From: Bacteroidales bacterium UBA6340
GTDB lineage: Bacteria > Bacteroidota > Bacteroidia > Bacteroidales > Paludibacteraceae
DNA: 24,665 nt
Assembly (NCBI GenBank): GCA_002440265.1
Contig: DJSG01000068.1
Span: 43,665 to 68,329 of the forward strand
Reading direction: 5' to 3'
Under the pieces are notes generated by a model, which did no database searches, was not told the origin of the DNA, and saw only the letters and a program-made list of their open reading frames with translations. Shown piece by piece: positions 23,201 to 24,665 of this stretch. The translations under genes and the position numbers were made by a program. Positions within the stretch are counted from its first letter, which is position 1. Each line of letters begins with the position of its first letter.

Positions 23201-24665
23201 TCGACGGGTGTTACGGACAACCTGTGTCAGGATATTACTATCCGTGTGGGAAAAGAATCGCATATCACCACCTACTTTGAGGGCGGGCAGGATAGTATCG
23301 TGACGGCTAAGCAATACGACTACGACCGCTATCATAATGTGGTTACGTATCGCAACTTGGGTGATATCCATATCGGCGACGATGACCTCTCCGCGACTAT
23401 CACGTATCGGGACGCTACATTGGGAACAAATCTCACCAATAACCTCGTGTCGTTGCCGACAGGAGTGACCATATCTGCCAACCAAACCAAAATACGGAAA
23501 GACACCGCTGCCTACGATGAGAAAGGTAGCCTGACGCAATATAAGCAATCGGCAGATGATATGGTACGCACTACTGACTATACTTACAATCAGTATGGTA
23601 TGGTTGAGGATATAACACTACCGGAGAATATCAATGGTCAGCGGGCAAGTTACACGATTGAATATGATGGTTACTCGCAATCGTTGCCCGCGCGTGTTAC
23701 CAACCAATGGGGGCATACATCATCCACCTCGTACCACCGCTATTGGCAACTGCCTACAGCCACTACTGATGTAGCAGGGCAGACGATACAATACGGGTAT
23801 GACAAGTTCGGGCGTATCGTTTTAATTGTGGCTCCGAATGAGAGTGATACTATCCGTTACGGGTATGTTAGGCAGCGCAACAATCTGTACTACGTGGATG
23901 TATCTATGTGTAGTGAAGGCGATGTTGCTTTCCACCGTACCTTCTGTGATTCGCGTGGAGATATGGTGCAGCGTTTTGACCAACGTGGTATAGACGGCAT
24001 TGTCAGCAACCGTATAGCCCGCGACTGCTTCGGACGCACCATAACTACGTACAACAATCTGTGGAAACACGACTATATGCCGCAGACTTATTGCGCTGAC
24101 AATCTTCAAGTGCTCGCTCAAAACGAATACGATGTAATGGACCGCCTGACATCTACCTCATGGGCTGACGGGGTCACGTCTTTTGCTTCTTACGATATAG
24201 GGGAAGATGCCTTAGGATATAAACGTCTGCTGCAATACCGCTATGATGAGAACGGCAACGAATGGCAGCAATACACCTCTCCGCAGGGTTGGAATACCAC
24301 TACCATCGCTCCTGACGGTGCCACCACCTATTTTGAGTACGATGCCCTTGGGCAACTGTTGCAATCCACCGATCCCGATGGATTGACCACTATACATATC
24401 TACGATGGTTTTGGTCGCAGGACTGAACGTAATCACCCCGATGCAGGTATAACCATCTGGACGTATGATAATGCAGACAACCTTATCGCTTCTGCCACTC
24501 AAGTACAATTGGATAATGGCGAGGAGACTACTTATGAGTACGACTTTAGCCACCTTACGGCGGTTCATTATCCGCGTTACCCTCAATACGATGTTACTTA
24601 CGAATATGACTCGGAGACAGGCAGGTTGTTTTATGTATCAGACATAACGGGGTATGAGTATTTCG
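17243..24665 (+). CDS. Giant SpvB/TcB-RHS-like secreted protein (3' end beyond window)
   Basis: The frame is open for at least 2474 codons with no stop before the window ends; I read every codon. A signal peptide (cleavage near AMA-QA, residue 23-24) shows Sec export. An SpvB-type domain (about 233-275 onward: YPIDIPAGRNGLQPDLTLSY, GVGWSFS) is followed by FG-GAP-like calcium motifs D(M/I)(N/D)GD at 623, 709, 1548, 1639, 1741 and 1825. The part after 1825 (GYGVVETHD) matches the TcB middle region, and RHS/YD repeats (YGYDKFGRI, YEYDSETGRL) fill about 2095-2474. Between motifs 2 and 3 there is a Cys-rich insert. TcB and RHS proteins form a shell around a C-terminal toxin; that end, and any T9SS domain, lie outside the window. 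Confidence 0.9.
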   Translation, partial: MKLHLLQTLSACILMLLFSVGAMAQAQETDNAPVIQHTDTTQRTRNDALNTTFTQYTISEPYPQSQPVNLSLSGLCLVADSGSLMHDVTFSVSTIARSETQPLASNMLSVTAGSHAYRLLPHGEHFRADNPARIELAYEPLSVPHGFKPQDIHTYYFDEQTRRWQPLRRLSIDTVRHIVISETTHFTDFINAVIRTPDMPEVNAFVPTTLADMEDPHPLARVPMIAAPEANTYGTASVTYPIDIPAGRNGLQPDLTLSYSSDRGNGIMGVGWSFSQPAITLDTRWGVPRYDANKETEIYTLNGLQLVQKDGNPDLRLPYQTNTQINRRRGDVLFIARDPKNADRIIRHGNSPKDYYWTVTDRSGTTYYYGKYASDRNTNPDCVLKDANGNIAHWALAEVVDLYGNYMRYEYSVSEGNDIYMTDIYYTGHRNTQGTIDLKPTYYIHINYNDWRDDVITNGRLGFVQTTDRAVCRIRVAYINEYEEYEVVTAYQLEYYHGGYNSRAYTGPLILSKISDYNVPCAGRYFWYNDCYIDIDAGCINSIVEFNYFNPSLDSIFSVQEVVIRNDEEKKHNSLNESRSRNWSVGGTLGVGLGTQVWNTNFGAGGNYNYSQSRGYTTSMFMDMNGDGLADMVYVKDDKIHYRLQRQEGDDIAFDDEVNTEIPAKGLSHEISKTHTWGAQAGVETGVVNANISGGQSFTNTYTDSYFADINGDGLPDYVSDGVVYFNRLNAHSDFRQHTGEKVVKTDSAQCTTNFYYDGEVEIIPECYETDTIVATYVMQEPDCSLGYCGEPDIIVKPDPSYQDCEDCQDAIRDYIQSIDLHSQLTPQNLQRALQQREDEGAIAEEKDLEQTVIDCLQNCGYELVCDECWSEYEVYLQNPEDTDLKQGYKDCMRDNGCRSICSECYNHLRDGNVDEYLACADTYCLNGMLQGMENPCEECREICIDDIDSCRKCIDSNPTCFVCWDCINDCAGGDPMQCNQCKLDYNCVGAIDSNSECAQTCLEADDTDDYSTCNECLIDQGLYCDQCAEICHNEPERCFACVNRHCHYDDTEAYQSACRASAWDDYNAWVERIKRQYSNVYIVEDGNRYYAHQRRTVCPRQMDPNIEAVRVWVAPRSGTVSINSTVQLIEDAGLSRQQSRTVDGVRCIIQHEQSVTANASNGTLRSSKSTKIGDVSIAANDYTAHHTTHSSIRVNKGDVFFFRLMSVRTHYFDNVDWQQVITYSDNNRQYDSNADYTCADGRMFQTDTEGTVKLDIQTNCHTGTEASLRIVCGDRNVTLAIDSSKTYSIDTFSELSANTPVYMELSPVTGNLGQTDIRARLTFVRAGTNDTTITWIAPRLRFTPEVALDSAYYDLFGPLYRGWGQFAYNNTTAAVTNIPLSSLSNTAKRYVINHPDTTGFTDRITGIDTSQLTSMEGFNQQMQSADLYNPLDHAWIEMTADAEHQRWEAYGRVARIGRNLQSNTRDTRTQRTSLATTTGATIEDDDEDIPDYDSEVPVSSNGQRVTTVRKTSRTESWNVNAGVSSFVSGAGFTHSEADYTVTTDFLDMNGDRYPDIVRPTSIQFTQPWGGLGAVRKTTTDVYTNHSVTNGASASGNYAGTVKEPSANARDGKFSIRAGGALSNSNTRSESEAVIAYIDINGDGLPDKIVQRDGVVLASLNIGYGFAREDTLHGLSAINKSISAYHDIGAGVDGNWEKTLGEVYKVIGSKVAKGTNKFQMSLSFGGDIGWSYDSTMVRLTDMDGDGLPDLVLQKGNDIVIGLMTPSGSEATATVANHLSQFRKSLNWNINAAATAGVTFVFWKLNIGGRGSYGQSVSRTHADLTDMNGDGLPDLVWTDNEGNIHVRYNQMGKRNLLRTITNPTGQQFHLHYTLSAPNTEQRGRQWLLTQVDDVIAHTDALSCDTVTRRFAYADPHYDAAERTPLGYGVVETHDINTMEQPHTLYRRHIRRYQNSDFVEHGKLLYDALTDAQGNRYTEYKLDILYHDSTGVTDNLCQDITIRVGKESHITTYFEGGQDSIVTAKQYDYDRYHNVVTYRNLGDIHIGDDDLSATITYRDATLGTNLTNNLVSLPTGVTISANQTKIRKDTAAYDEKGSLTQYKQSADDMVRTTDYTYNQYGMVEDITLPENINGQRASYTIEYDGYSQSLPARVTNQWGHTSSTSYHRYWQLPTATTDVAGQTIQYGYDKFGRIVLIVAPNESDTIRYGYVRQRNNLYYVDVSMCSEGDVAFHRTFCDSRGDMVQRFDQRGIDGIVSNRIARDCFGRTITTYNNLWKHDYMPQTYCADNLQVLAQNEYDVMDRLTSTSWADGVTSFASYDIGEDALGYKRLLQYRYDENGNEWQQYTSPQGWNTTTIAPDGATTYFEYDALGQLLQSTDPDGLTTIHIYDGFGRRTERNHPDAGITIWTYDNADNLIASATQVQLDNGEETTYEYDFSHLTAVHYPRYPQYDVTYEYDSETGRLFYVSDITGYEYF
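19541..20419 (+). other. Cys-rich repeat insert within the giant protein
   Basis: Residues 767-1059 of the giant protein hold 38 cysteines, 11 of them starting CxxC pairs (CEDC, CDEC, CSEC, CEEC, CRKC, CFVC, CWDC, CNQC, CNEC, CDQC, CFAC). At least five degenerate units follow C-x3-C-x(5-11)-C-x2-C. The segment is also rich in Asp/Glu/Asn. The rest of the giant protein has few cysteines. It sits in the linker between the second DxNGDG motif and a beta-rich part (VRVWVAPRSGTVSI). Zinc/iron/copper binding or a disulfide-knit extracellular stalk are both possible. Confidence 0.8.

Overview
The window looks like a chromosomal segment from a member of the Bacteroidales (phylum Bacteroidota). Most promoters I can find match the Bacteroides-type pattern (TTG-like -33 box, 20-21 bp spacer, TAnnTTTG -7 box). 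One secreted protein ends in a type IX secretion (T9SS) sorting domain, and there is an outer-membrane barrel with a C-terminal Phe. Only one start codon has an obvious Shine-Dalgarno sequence. I saw no tRNA, rRNA, CRISPR array, integrase or transposase.

Layout. (1) 1-3052, plus strand: a gene-free leader with hairpins and a promoter, then acpP-fabF-asd, i.e. the fatty-acid acyl carrier protein and ketosynthase II followed by aspartate-semialdehyde dehydrogenase. The run ends in a hairpin shared with a convergent operon. (2) 12239-3053, minus strand: a compact six-gene operon, potA-potB-potC-potD, a 972-residue secreted TPR protein and a 577-residue outer-membrane barrel. All junctions overlap or are 1-2 bp apart. 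It encodes a polyamine ABC importer joined to periplasmic and outer-membrane partners. PotA has a duplicated C-terminal regulatory domain, and PotD has a C-terminal membrane anchor. (3) 15535-12359, minus strand: an accessory cassette of small genes with a phage-like look. In transcription order it encodes a 124-residue coiled-coil protein, two related small proteins (102 and 111 aa), a 62-residue two-helix membrane protein (holin-like), a DUF5675-like protein with a His...Gly-Cys signature, and a lipoprotein with a C-terminal membrane helix (unimolecular-spanin-like) whose start lies out of frame inside the DUF5675 gene. Four of these genes are preceded by copies of one leader repeat plus a GC hairpin. 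(4) 15648-24665, plus strand: a T9SS-sorted secreted protein, then a giant open frame of at least 2474 codons that runs off the window. The giant protein has a signal peptide, an SpvB/TcB-type N-terminal domain, six FG-GAP-type DxNGDG motifs, a 293-residue insertion with 38 cysteines, and RHS/YD repeats.

The most interesting reading is that regions 3 and 4 form one accessory locus: a holin/hydrolase/spanin-like set diverging from a Tc-toxin/RHS-like export locus. This would resemble the lysis-cassette (type 10) release known for some Tc toxins and chitinases, but in a T9SS-bearing Bacteroidota. The layout and topologies are read from the sequence; the functional link is inference.
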